From the NCBI RefSeq assembly GCF_030122845.1, contig NZ_CP126084.1, positions 3,534,001 to 3,598,000 on the forward strand: a stretch of DNA of 64,000 bases, read 5' to 3'. Position 1 is the stretch's first letter. Each line of letters opens with the position of its first letter. The stretch comes from Paenibacillus woosongensis (lineage in GTDB: Bacteria; Bacillota; Bacilli; Paenibacillales; Paenibacillaceae). A program made the translations under genes and the position numbers. The notes under the pieces were generated by a model. The model saw only the letters and a program-made list of their open reading frames with translations, was not told where the DNA came from and did no database searches. Shown piece after piece: positions 53,810-61,907 of this stretch.

Positions 53810-53839
53810 GAAGAAAAACGCGCAGAGGCGTTTTTCTTC
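53810..53839 (-). terminator. Partial terminator/attenuator between binding protein and permeases
   Basis: A perfect 12-bp stem GAAGAAAAACGC / GCGTTTTTCTTC with a 6-base loop. It sits in the 104-base gap between the binding-protein stop and the permease start. Such hairpins commonly give excess binding protein over membrane components. Confidence 0.75.
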
Positions 53840-53872
53840 GAATGGTTCCAACCCGCAAGATGTCCGGATCGT

Positions 53873-55210
53873 TTACTTCGTTACTTTTGCCCGGGATTTC
53901 ACCCATGCATCGTTAAGCTCCTTCATGATGTCATCATAAGATTCCTTGCGGTTGCCAATGGCGGCTTCCACAATCCGTTTCTTGAAGTCAGGCTGCCAGA
54001 GGCCGATCTCGGCGTCCTTATCGATCTTGTCGACCCAGCCCTCCTGACCCGGCTGTGCCGGAGTCTGCAATTCAAATTTGATGTCCGTGCCTTCGAATTG
54101 CTTTAGCGTTTCTGGCAGCGGCGCACCGACGACAGGGCTCATGCCGCCGCCCTCTACAGTTGGATAACCCGATTTAGTAATAAACCAGTCCACCCAAGCT
54201 CTAGCCGCTTCCTTGTTCTTGCTATGTTTGCTGATCCCCAATGTATAGTCATCCGCAAGCGGCATAATGACTTCTTTGGCATTCGTCGGGAACGGCATGT
54301 AGGCAATATCGTCCGGATTGGCCGCCAGCTCCTGTACTTGTCCGATCGCCCATGAACCAAGCACCATCGCTCCGATTTTGCCGTTAGCCAGATCGGACTT
54401 GGACGCTTCCCAGTTCGTCGTCGTCGGATCCTTCTCGATTAAGCCCTGCGCCCCCGCGTCATACATCACTTTGTACAGCTCATAGTGAGGCTGTCCCGGC
54501 ACAAAGTTATCATCCGTGTTCGGCTGAGTTACGTTGACGTAGTCCACATCGCCCGCCACGGTCGTAAGCACGGCTTCCCATTGGGTTAGCGGCCAGCCGT
54601 CGGCGTAGTTCGTATACAGCGGGATCGCGTCGCCCTTCTCTTTAATCGCTTTCAAAGCAGCCATGAACTCATCCGGAGTTCGTGGCGCCGTCGTCACGCC
54701 AGCTTCTGCAAATACCTTCTTGTTATATAGGACGCCGGAAAAGTTAACGGCAATCGGAATGCCGTACGCTTTGCCGTCAACCGCTCTTTCTTCAAGACCG
54801 ATGTATTGCTTGCTCATTTCCTCCAAATCGCCAAGCGGTTCAAAAAACTGCGGCGTATCCTCGAGTGGAATGCTCGTCGGCAGCAGAAGAACATCCCCGT
54901 AATCATCGGAGCTCATCCGCACCGTGATTTGCCCTTCATAATCGGACAGAGCCTGGAAATTCACCTTGACATCGGGATATTCCTTGTTGAATTCTGCAGC
55001 ATACTGCTTGAAAACCGTATCCACAATATCTGTTCTTTGCGTGATTACGGTAATTTCGCCTTTAACAGCGCCTCCTCCATCTGCCGAGCCGCCGTCACCG
55101 TTCGCCCCGCTGCCGGCTCCCCCGTCACCGCCATTGCCGCTACAGCCAGCCAGCATGCCAAGCACGAGCATTAAAGCCATTAACCCCAATACCAATTTGC
55201 TCTTCCTCAC
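53873..55210 (-). CDS. Extracellular solute-binding lipoprotein (ABC importer)
   Basis: The product is 445 residues, with a signal peptide and lipobox LGMLAGC (Cys23), then a glycine/serine-rich linker (about 25-50) and a family 1 solute-binding domain (begins EITVITQRTDIVDTVFKQYA). Aromatic residues typical of sugar binding are present (for example WPLTQWEAVL). As the first gene of the transporter arm it should capture manno-oligosaccharides and hand them to the two permeases. Ligand assigned only by context. Confidence 0.93.
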   Translation of the reverse strand: MRKSKLVLGLMALMLVLGMLAGCSGNGGDGGAGSGANGDGGSADGGGAVKGEITVITQRTDIVDTVFKQYAAEFNKEYPDVKVNFQALSDYEGQITVRMSSDDYGDVLLLPTSIPLEDTPQFFEPLGDLEEMSKQYIGLEERAVDGKAYGIPIAVNFSGVLYNKKVFAEAGVTTAPRTPDEFMAALKAIKEKGDAIPLYTNYADGWPLTQWEAVLTTVAGDVDYVNVTQPNTDDNFVPGQPHYELYKVMYDAGAQGLIEKDPTTTNWEASKSDLANGKIGAMVLGSWAIGQVQELAANPDDIAYMPFPTNAKEVIMPLADDYTLGISKHSKNKEAARAWVDWFITKSGYPTVEGGGMSPVVGAPLPETLKQFEGTDIKFELQTPAQPGQEGWVDKIDKDAEIGLWQPDFKKRIVEAAIGNRKESYDDIMKELNDAWVKSRAKVTK

Positions 55211-55236
55211 ACTTGCAACCCCCTCTATAAAATTAG

Positions 55237-55248
55237 GTTATCGATAAC
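55237..55248. promoter_or_regulatory. Operator-like palindrome upstream of the binding protein gene
   Basis: GTTATCGATAAC is a perfect 12-bp palindrome, 27 bases before the binding-protein start and just downstream of the predicted -10 box. The size and symmetry fit a LacI-family operator, probably for the repressor at 55572-56606. Confidence 0.6.
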
Positions 55249-55259
55249 TTACAATTCAG

Positions 55260-55288
55260 ATGGTATACTGAATGCGCTTTCCCGTCAA
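55260..55288 (-). promoter_or_regulatory. Predicted promoter with embedded cre-like site
   Basis: The minus strand has TTGACG (55283-55288), 17 bases and TACCAT (55260-55265). Within the spacer, TGAATGCGCTTTCC (55269-55282, plus strand) matches the palindromic cre form TGAAAGCGCTTTCA at 12 of 14 bases. This places CcpA catabolite repression on the transporter arm. Confidence 0.55.
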
Positions 55289-55440
55289 TCATTTAATTTC
55301 GCTTTTTTTGCTTCTATAGCGCTTAAGTCACATATATTCGCTGATACAGCAAAGCTTTTTGTCCCTTTGTCTTTTTTTCCAGAAAATCTTTTGCGGATAT
55401 ACTGAAACCCTTCATACTTTAGCATAAAATTAAAATATTA

Positions 55441-55461
55441 AGTTATCGATTAGCTAACTTT
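55441..55461. promoter_or_regulatory. Second operator-like site upstream of the lacI-type gene
   Basis: AGTTATCGATTAGCTAACTT shares the half GTTATCGAT with the site at 55237-55248 and has outer arms AGTTA / TAACT. It lies about 110-130 bases before the regulator start. Two related sites 200 bases apart would permit looping or autoregulation. Confidence 0.5.
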
Positions 55462-55571
55462 ACAACTCTATTTAAACTTTTCTTTATCTTTAAAAAATAT
55501 AAATGTATACTACCTGTAGGCTGTTGCATTAAAGTTATGGTTTTAGTATGACGCGAAAGCAGGTGATTTTC

Positions 55572-56606
55572 ATGAAGAGCAACATTACAATGCGGGATAT
55601 CGCGAATAAGCTCGGTGTCAGCAGTGTGACGGTATCCAAAGCACTTAACGATAAAGAAGGCGTTAGCGAGGAGCTTAAGCAGAAGATCAAAGCTTTGGCC
55701 GGGGAAATGGGCTACCGTTACAACTCTGCGGCCAAATCCATTAAAGACGGTTTATCGAAAAATATCGGCGTGCTTATTCCCGAGCGGTTCACCGGGATGT
55801 CCCACTCGTTCTATTTGCGCGTATATCAGCAAATTTCGCTGCTTCTGGATCAATACGGGTATTTTGGCATTCTAAATATTCTGAGCAACGAGGATGAGGA
55901 GCTGCTGAATTTCCCCCGGGTCTATAGCGAAAATAAGGTCGACGGCATCATCGTCCTTGGCCAAATCAGTAAAAAATATATCGAGACGGTCCAAAACATG
56001 GATCTGCCGAAAATATTTCTTGATTTCTATGACGAGCATGCCGATATCGATTCCATTGTTACCGACAACTTCTACGGGGCTTATGAGATGACGAATTATT
56101 TGATCCGCAACGGTCACCGCAGAATCGCCTATGTCGGGAATATTTATTCAACGAGCAGCATCCAGGACCGGTATCTCGGCTACTATAAATCCTTGCTGGA
56201 GCACGGGATGCAGCTGGATCACTCCTTGATATTGAGCGACCGGGACGATAAAGGGAAATTCATCGACATTGCGCTTCCGGACCCGCTGCCGACCGCCTTC
56301 GTCTGCAATTGCGACCAAATCGCTTATCTGCTGGTAGACAAGCTGAAGCTGAACGGTTACAGCATCCCTGAGGACTGCTCCGTCGTCGGCTTCGATAACG
56401 ACATTTACGCCACTTTAACCTCGCCCCAGCTTACAACAGTCGAGGTCGACATCGAGCAAATGGCCAAATCGGCCGTGAAATTCATCATGGATAAAATCGA
56501 GAACCCGCACCGCAAGTTCGGACGCGTTATGGTGCAGGGCAATATTATATACCGGCAATCGGCCAGACAAATAGATGCCGAAGCCAGAGAGATTACCAGC
56601 ACTTGA
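55572..56606 (+). CDS. LacI-family transcriptional regulator (mannan locus, first)
   Basis: The product is a 344-residue repressor. Its N-terminal helix-turn-helix reads MRDIANKLGVSSVTVSKALN (about 6-25), followed by the hinge helix region NSAAKSIKDG and a periplasmic-binding-protein-like effector domain. ATG 55572 is preceded by AGGTGA; an ATG at 55548 lacks one. It is divergent from the transporter arm and faces the two GTTATCGAT sites. A terminator follows, so it is monocistronic. Ligand probably a manno-oligosaccharide. Confidence 0.92.
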   Translation: MKSNITMRDIANKLGVSSVTVSKALNDKEGVSEELKQKIKALAGEMGYRYNSAAKSIKDGLSKNIGVLIPERFTGMSHSFYLRVYQQISLLLDQYGYFGILNILSNEDEELLNFPRVYSENKVDGIIVLGQISKKYIETVQNMDLPKIFLDFYDEHADIDSIVTDNFYGAYEMTNYLIRNGHRRIAYVGNIYSTSSIQDRYLGYYKSLLEHGMQLDHSLILSDRDDKGKFIDIALPDPLPTAFVCNCDQIAYLLVDKLKLNGYSIPEDCSVVGFDNDIYATLTSPQLTTVEVDIEQMAKSAVKFIMDKIENPHRKFGRVMVQGNIIYRQSARQIDAEAREITST

Positions 56607-56614
56607 CGCTGAAC

Positions 56615-56647
56615 AAATCCGCCCCGGGGGCGGATTTTTTATTTTTG
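56615..56647 (+). terminator. Terminator of the first lacI-type gene
   Basis: AAATCCGCC / GGCGGATTT with a 5-base loop is followed by TTTATTTTT on the plus strand, 9 bases after the stop. Confidence 0.9.
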
Positions 56648-56669
56648 CCACAATTTGTGGTTGATTTAT

Positions 56670-56731
56670 TTGACGAAAACATCTATAAACTAGTTATATA
56701 ACATAATAAAAATTATAATAACAAATATAAC
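56670..56731 (+). promoter_or_regulatory. Promoter and operator region of the mannanase operon
   Basis: TTGACG (56670-56675), 18 bases, then TTATAT (56694-56699). The palindrome GTTATATAAC (56693-56702) covers the -10. Downstream, AATAACAAATATAAC (56717-56731) occurs identically upstream of the second LacI-type gene (61412-61426), pointing to that regulator as the repressor. Confidence 0.55.
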
Positions 56732-56805
56732 AAAAGGCTTTATTATCTTTTCAAATCGATGGATTTGCACGTTCTACCACTTACTAACAAAGAGAGGCTG
56801 ATACG

Positions 56806-57759
56806 ATGAACAAGCCGGATTACATTGCCGGAATGACCTGGGGATTCATGGGCGTTCGCGGAACATGGGCAAATGATGAAGCCAAGTATTCTATGGAACA
56901 GATGACTGCCGCAACCGGTGCAAACTGGACGGCCATTGCCTTCTCGGCCATCCAGGCTACCGCTCATTCTACCGAAATTCCTTATTGGGACGCCCCAACG
57001 GTGACGGATGAGGAAGTAGAATGGGCCGTCAGGGAAGCAAAAAGCTTAGGATTGAACGTATGCCTGAAGCCGATCGTGAACTGCGCGGACGGCACCTGGC
57101 GGGCGCATATCAATTTTTTTGATAAAGATGTTCCTTGCGAGCCCAAATGGTCGGACTGGTTCCGCTCTTACAGCGCCTACATCCTTCACTTTGCCAAGAT
57201 TGCCGAGGATACGGGCTGCGAAATGCTATGCATCGGCTGCGAAATGGTGCAAACGGATCGCCGGGAGGCCGAATGGCGGCAGTTGATTGCCGAAGTCCGT
57301 AAAGTATACACCGGACTGATTACCTATAATTGCGATAAATATCAAGAGGATAACGTCGGTTGGTGGGATGCGCTGGATATCATCTCTTCCAGCGGCTACT
57401 ATCCGGCAAATGATTGGGAGAATCAGCTGAATCGCATCGAGAAGGTTGTTCAGGCATACGGCAAACCATTCTTCTTCATGGAAGCCGGCTGCCCGAGCCG
57501 CAGCGGCTCCGCCGCCATCCCTAACGACTGGACGCTTGCCGGTACAGCAGATCAGGATGAGCAGGTTAAATTCTATAAGGCAATGTTCAGCGCTTGCGAC
57601 AGTCGGGAGTGGATCGGAGGCTTCATGCTGTGGGATTGGCCAGCAAAGCTCTATTCGCTTGATGAGGCGGCGGCGGATGACGGTTATTGCATTTATGGCA
57701 AAAAAGCCGAATCGGTTATTTTCGATTATTACACTTCCAAGACAAGAAATGGGGAATAA
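56806..57759 (+). CDS. GH113 beta-mannanase
   Basis: The product is a 317-residue TIM-barrel glycoside hydrolase. The catalytic acid/base is Glu146 in IGCEM and the nucleophile Glu226 in FFFMEAGCPS; the 80-residue spacing equals that of the known GH113 mannanase pair as I recall it. Other signatures are LKPIVNCADGTWRA (88-101) and GGFMLWDW near 292. No signal peptide is present, so it acts on imported oligosaccharides in the cytoplasm. It is the first gene of a three-gene operon. Such proteins are often mislabelled xylanases. Confidence 0.9.
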   Translation: MNKPDYIAGMTWGFMGVRGTWANDEAKYSMEQMTAATGANWTAIAFSAIQATAHSTEIPYWDAPTVTDEEVEWAVREAKSLGLNVCLKPIVNCADGTWRAHINFFDKDVPCEPKWSDWFRSYSAYILHFAKIAEDTGCEMLCIGCEMVQTDRREAEWRQLIAEVRKVYTGLITYNCDKYQEDNVGWWDALDIISSSGYYPANDWENQLNRIEKVVQAYGKPFFFMEAGCPSRSGSAAIPNDWTLAGTADQDEQVKFYKAMFSACDSREWIGGFMLWDWPAKLYSLDEAAADDGYCIYGKKAESVIFDYYTSKTRNGE

Positions 57760-57762
57760 GCA

Positions 57763-58974
57763 TTGAACAAGCAAGTAAATGCAGCCGCCTGGCTGGCGGA
57801 AATCGAAGACGAGCTGAACAATAACATTTTGCGCTTTTGGATGGAGCGTACTGTAGATGTGGATCATGGCGGATTCATTGGGGAAATGGATCATGCCGGA
57901 GCAATCCGCCCTCAGGCTGCAAAAAGCCTTGTCCTGAATGCACGCATCCTCTGGACATTCTCGGCAGCCCATCGCGTTTATCCGGATGCCGGATACTTGC
58001 GCATCGCCGACAGAGCGTACAGCTATCTGCAGGACAAATTCATGGACCATGAATTCGGGGGGCTGTACTGGATGGTCGATTACACCGGCCAGCCGATTCA
58101 AGACAAAAAACAGGTATACGGCCAAGCCTTCGTCATTTACGCGCTGTCGGAATACCATCTGGCCTCAGGGCGTCCCGAGCCAGTGCAGCAGGCCATTCGG
58201 CTGTTTGAACTGCTGGAAAAGCACAGCTACGATTCCATCCATCAAGGCTATATCGAGGCTCTCGCCCGCGATTGGCAGGTTACCGATGATCTGACCTTAA
58301 GCAACAAGGATCTGAACGAGAAAAAGTCGATGAACACCCATCTGCACGTGCTCGAGGCCTACACCAATCTGTACCGGGTATGGCAATCGGAAACACTGGC
58401 ACAGAAGCTCAAGGAGCTGATCCACGTCACGCTGGATCACATCGTCAATGCGGAAAATGCGCATTTTCACCTGTTCTTCGACGAAGAGTGGAATGTAAAA
58501 AGCACGCATATTTCCTACGGCCATGATATCGAAGGCAGCTGGCTGCTCGTGGAAGCGGCAGAAGTGCTGGAACATGACCGCGCCCTGCTGGAGCGAGTCA
58601 AGCAAACGGCCATCGCCATGGCCGAGGCGACGCTTGCCGAAGGCGTAGATCAAGACGGCGGACTATGGAATGAAGCCGATGAGCAAGGGCTGACGGATAC
58701 CAACAAGGATTGGTGGCCGCAGGCGGAAGCCATGGTCGGCTTCTATAATGCCTGCCAGCTTACCGGAGACAAGAAATTCATGGCGGCAGCCCAAGATTCC
58801 TGGCAATTCATTCGCCGATTCATCTCCGACCCCGTGCATGGCGAGTGGCACTGGGCCGTACACCAGGATGGCACTCCCATTAAGACGGAGCCCAAAGTGA
58901 GCGCCTGGAAATGTCCTTATCATAACGGAAGAGCTTGCCTGGAAATGATCTCCCGTTTGGATGCACTAATTTGA
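57763..58974 (+). CDS. Cellobiose/mannobiose 2-epimerase (AGE family)
   Basis: This enzyme converts beta-1,4-mannobiose to 4-O-beta-mannosyl-glucose. The product is 403 residues with an (alpha/alpha)6 barrel. Motifs are [16 protein letters not shown] (119-134), KKSMNTHLH (187-195) and the catalytic histidines H254 (YGHDIEGSW) and H387 (CPYHNGR). The start is TTG 57763, 3 bases after the mannanase stop, with GGGGAA as ribosome site. The KSMNTHLH motif separates it from N-acylglucosamine 2-epimerases. The neighbours make mannobiose the likely substrate. Confidence 0.92.
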   Translation: MNKQVNAAAWLAEIEDELNNNILRFWMERTVDVDHGGFIGEMDHAGAIRPQAAKSLVLNARILWTFSAAHRVYPDAGYLRIADRAYSYLQDKFMDHEFGGLYWMVDYTGQPIQDKKQVYGQAFVIYALSEYHLASGRPEPVQQAIRLFELLEKHSYDSIHQGYIEALARDWQVTDDLTLSNKDLNEKKSMNTHLHVLEAYTNLYRVWQSETLAQKLKELIHVTLDHIVNAENAHFHLFFDEEWNVKSTHISYGHDIEGSWLLVEAAEVLEHDRALLERVKQTAIAMAEATLAEGVDQDGGLWNEADEQGLTDTNKDWWPQAEAMVGFYNACQLTGDKKFMAAAQDSWQFIRRFISDPVHGEWHWAVHQDGTPIKTEPKVSAWKCPYHNGRACLEMISRLDALI

Positions 58975-58991
58975 AAATGGAGGCAATTCGT

Positions 58992-60179
58992 ATGAACATT
59001 CAATTTGCGGAAAGAAAAGCAGCATTAACTAAGAAGTATGAATCTCTGATCGCCCGTCCCAACGAGAAACTTCCGTTCGGCAACGGCATTTATGACCGCT
59101 ATCGCTATCCGGTGCTTACTGCCGAGCATGCGCCCTTGATTTGGAAATATGATTTCAACCCGGAAACGAACCCGTTTTTCGCGGAAAGGCTTGGCGTTAA
59201 CGGCGTTTTTAACCCGGGAGCCATCGAGCTTAACGGCATATTTTATCTGGTCGCCCGGGTAGAGGGAGTCGACCGCAAATCCTTTTTCGCCGTCGCCGAG
59301 AGCGAAAGCGGCATTGAGGGCTTCCGGTTCTGGGATCATCCAGTCGTCCTCCCGGAAACCGGAGATCCCGATGTCAACGTCTATGACATGCGTCTCGTGA
59401 AGCACGAGGACGGCTGGATATACGGCCTGTTCTGCACGGAGCGTAAAGACCCGAATGCGCCCAAAGGAGATTTGTCCAGCGCGATCGCCCAATGCGGCAT
59501 TGCCCGCACGAAAGACCTCGTGACCTGGGAGCGTCTGGCGGATTTAAAGACGAAATCGCCGCAGCAGCGGAACGTAGTGCTGCATCCCGAGTTCATCGAC
59601 GGCAAATATGCCTTCTATACCCGCCCGCAGGATGGATTCATCGACGCCGGCTCCGGCGGCGGAATCGGCTGGGGACTGTCTGCATCGATCGAGCAGGCTG
59701 TCATCGATGAGGAGATTATCGTCGATGAACGGCAGTATCATACCATTAAAGAAGTGAAGAACGGCCAGGGACCCGCCCCGATCCGCACGGATGCCGGGTG
59801 GCTCCATATTGCGCACGGGGTGCGAAATACAGCAGCGGGACTAAGATATGTGCTGTACGCATTCGTTACCGATTTGCAACAGCCGTACCGCATCACGCAC
59901 AGCCCAGGCGGACACCTGATTGCCCCGGATGGCGAAGAGCGGGTCGGCGACGTCTCCAATGTTGTATTTTGCAACGGAGTAATCGCCCGTGAGAACGGGG
60001 AAGTGTATATTTACTATGCCTCCTCCGATACACGCATCCATGTGGCTACGACCACGGTCGGGCAATTGGTCGATTACGCGCTTCATACGCCGGAAGACCC
60101 GCTTCGTTCTTATGCATGCGTCAAACAAAGAATCGGGCTTATCGATCGCAATATTCGTTTCATGGCTGAAAACGTATAA
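58992..60179 (+). CDS. 4-O-beta-D-mannosyl-D-glucose phosphorylase (GH130_1)
   Basis: This enzyme splits mannosyl-glucose with phosphate into mannose-1-phosphate and glucose. The product is 395 residues. It shows [20 protein letters not shown] (18-37), [17 protein letters not shown], the general acid Asp132 in NVYDMRL, and [11 protein letters not shown] and [15 protein letters not shown]. These match the MGP subgroup closely, as in Bacteroides and Ruminococcus. ATG 58992 has GGAGG 8 bases upstream; an earlier open frame overlaps the epimerase and is not coding. It completes the epimerase-phosphorylase route. Confidence 0.95.
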   Translation: MNIQFAERKAALTKKYESLIARPNEKLPFGNGIYDRYRYPVLTAEHAPLIWKYDFNPETNPFFAERLGVNGVFNPGAIELNGIFYLVARVEGVDRKSFFAVAESESGIEGFRFWDHPVVLPETGDPDVNVYDMRLVKHEDGWIYGLFCTERKDPNAPKGDLSSAIAQCGIARTKDLVTWERLADLKTKSPQQRNVVLHPEFIDGKYAFYTRPQDGFIDAGSGGGIGWGLSASIEQAVIDEEIIVDERQYHTIKEVKNGQGPAPIRTDAGWLHIAHGVRNTAAGLRYVLYAFVTDLQQPYRITHSPGGHLIAPDGEERVGDVSNVVFCNGVIARENGEVYIYYASSDTRIHVATTTVGQLVDYALHTPEDPLRSYACVKQRIGLIDRNIRFMAENV

Positions 60180-60202
60180 ATTCTATCATCATAATTAACA
60201 GC

Positions 60203-60230
60203 AGAAACCTCGCCCTGCGGCGAGGTTTCT
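60203..60230. terminator. Terminator between the mannanase operon and the second lacI-type gene
   Basis: A perfect 12-bp stem AGAAACCTCGCC / GGCGAGGTTTCT with a CTGC loop, followed by CTTATTTTG on the plus strand. It may also serve the convergent regulator gene. Confidence 0.9.
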
Positions 60231-60269
60231 CTTATTTTGCCCGAGTCCTTGCAGGCTCTAACTTACTGT

Positions 60270-61355
60270 TCAAATGGATGCATGCGCTGCTGCTCCTGGC
60301 TTCGAGGCTGATTGCCGGTACAGCAGCTCTACCGAAATAAGCCACTTCTCCACCGCCCTGTTCGAATCGGCCAGCCGGTCCAGCAGCTTCGTGACCGCGC
60401 GTCTGCCAAGCTGCTCCTTCGGAACACTCACCGTCGTAATCGCAGGCTCAAAGCGGGCGGCATCGTCAATATTGTCAAAGCCCGTAACGGTAATATCCTC
60501 CGGCACGCGAATGTCCAGCTCCCTCAGGATGCCAATGGTATGCAGCGCAATCGAGTCGTTCGCACACACCAATGCGGTTGGCAAAGCCGCCGGCTTGGAC
60601 TGCTTTCTGGCCTGCAGCCATTCCTTCAACCCCGGGCCGAATCCGCCGGTCTCCACGCTGTCCAAAAATAGCATCGGGTCGTTATGCGTCTGCACATCAA
60701 GACCATTCTCCTCCAAAGCGCTGCGGAAACCGATCCATCTGTCGCGAAAGCTTCTGGAGAAATTCAAATTGCCGAGAAAATGCAGCTGCCGATGGCCAAG
60801 CCCAATCAAATGGTTCGCCATCCGGTAGGTCCCATCGACGTTGTTCGCAAAAATTGAATCCGCGGGAATCAAATTATCCTCATGGTCGACAAGCACCATC
60901 GGCAAGCCGGTGCGATGGACTTCCAGCAGCAGGCTCGTGGCGATTTGGCCTACGCCAATCATCCCGAGAATGCCTTCAGGGTTGATGATATTCATCATTA
61001 CTTCCGTTCTCGGCTCGGAAACGATGATCATGCCAAGGTTCTGTTCCTCAAGCTCGTCCGAAATCCCCTCCAATACTTTGCCCCAATACAGGGATTCCTT
61101 GTTCTGCGAGCGGATATTCGGCATCAGCACGAGTACCGATTGCTTCCCCGGGGGAATGACCGCCGTTCCCATGGCCGGCCTAACGTTCTTAACATAGCCG
61201 TTCTTTTGATTGAAATAACCGAGCTGCGACGCGGCCTGAATCACCCGCTCCTTCGTCATTTCGTTAACGCCTCCCTTGCCGGACAAAGCTTTGGAGACGA
61301 CAAACTTGGATACGCCGAGATGATCGGCGATTTGCTGCATCGTTACCTTCTTCAA
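60270..61355 (-). CDS. LacI-family transcriptional regulator (mannan locus, second)
   Basis: The product has 361 residues, with the helix-turn-helix MQQIADHLGVSKFVVSKALS (6-25) and a sugar-sensing domain; residues 53-75 form a longer linker (KNGYVKNVRPAMGTAVIPPG) than in the first regulator. It is encoded convergently to the mannanase operon. Its upstream region (61399-61439) contains TTGTTATATAA, AATAACAAATATAAC and TTATAACAAA; the 15-base middle element recurs upstream of the mannanase gene, so autoregulation plus control of the enzyme operon is likely. Confidence 0.92.
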   Translation of the reverse strand: MKKVTMQQIADHLGVSKFVVSKALSGKGGVNEMTKERVIQAASQLGYFNQKNGYVKNVRPAMGTAVIPPGKQSVLVLMPNIRSQNKESLYWGKVLEGISDELEEQNLGMIIVSEPRTEVMMNIINPEGILGMIGVGQIATSLLLEVHRTGLPMVLVDHEDNLIPADSIFANNVDGTYRMANHLIGLGHRQLHFLGNLNFSRSFRDRWIGFRSALEENGLDVQTHNDPMLFLDSVETGGFGPGLKEWLQARKQSKPAALPTALVCANDSIALHTIGILRELDIRVPEDITVTGFDNIDDAARFEPAITTVSVPKEQLGRRAVTKLLDRLADSNRAVEKWLISVELLYRQSASKPGAAAHASI

Positions 61356-61398
61356 TGGATACTACCTCCGGACATACACCCTTATAGTGAAATCGCTT

Positions 61399-61439
61399 TG
61401 TTATATAATTCAATAACAAATATAACTTCATTATAACAA
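61399..61439. promoter_or_regulatory. Operator cluster upstream of the second lacI-type gene
   Basis: The A/T-rich stretch contains TTGTTATATAA (61399-61409), AATAACAAATATAAC (61412-61426) and TTATAACAAA (61431-61440). TTGTTATA / TATAACAA act as repeated inverted half-sites. The central 15-mer is identical to 56717-56731. Confidence 0.55.
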
Positions 61440-61485
61440 ATTTATCCCTGCCCATGCATTGGTGTGTGTCCGATATATTCATGAT

Positions 61486-61884
61486 TTAATCGCCGGAATT
61501 AAACAATGAGGCTACCCAGTAAATGCTTCGCTGTGAAACCTGCTGCAGCAAGTTCGCTGCCTTATCGGCGAAGCGGTCTACCGGCGCTTGCTCGGGCGCG
61601 GGCAGCAGCAGGCTGTCCGGAGTTTGCAGACGCTCCGGTATTTCAGGGAGGGGAGCATCCGCCCTTGATGGCTCATTGTCCTGGGGGCGCCTCTCCCAAA
61701 GTGCTTCCCGGTCAGCCTGAACCCGCCCGGTTTTTACATCAACTTGGTCATACTGCCGGCCGCTTACGGCAGAGACAGGACTGTATATGCGGTTCGTCCC
61801 CGTCTCCGCCAGCTGCATGCCAAAGGTTATGCCCGCTACGAGCAGCAATCCGTAGAACAATGCTTTTCTCGTCGTACGTGACAA
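61486..61884 (-). CDS. yqxA: YqxA family protein (DUF3679)
   Basis: The product is a 132-residue small membrane-anchored protein found beside spoIIP in spore formers. It has a basic N-terminus (SRTTRKA), one membrane helix (LFYGLLLVAGITFGMQLAET, about 9-28) and a charged, proline-rich outer part ending SIYWVASLFNSGD. The start is TTG 61884 with AAGGGGGG 6 bases upstream; the longer open frame upstream overlaps spoIIP in another frame. Function unknown. In B. subtilis it lies between spoIIP and lepA; here the mannan locus separates it from lepA. Confidence 0.85.
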   Translation of the reverse strand: MSRTTRKALFYGLLLVAGITFGMQLAETGTNRIYSPVSAVSGRQYDQVDVKTGRVQADREALWERRPQDNEPSRADAPLPEIPERLQTPDSLLLPAPEQAPVDRFADKAANLLQQVSQRSIYWVASLFNSGD

Positions 61885-61907
61885 TGATATCCCCCCCTTA
61901 CTATTTC

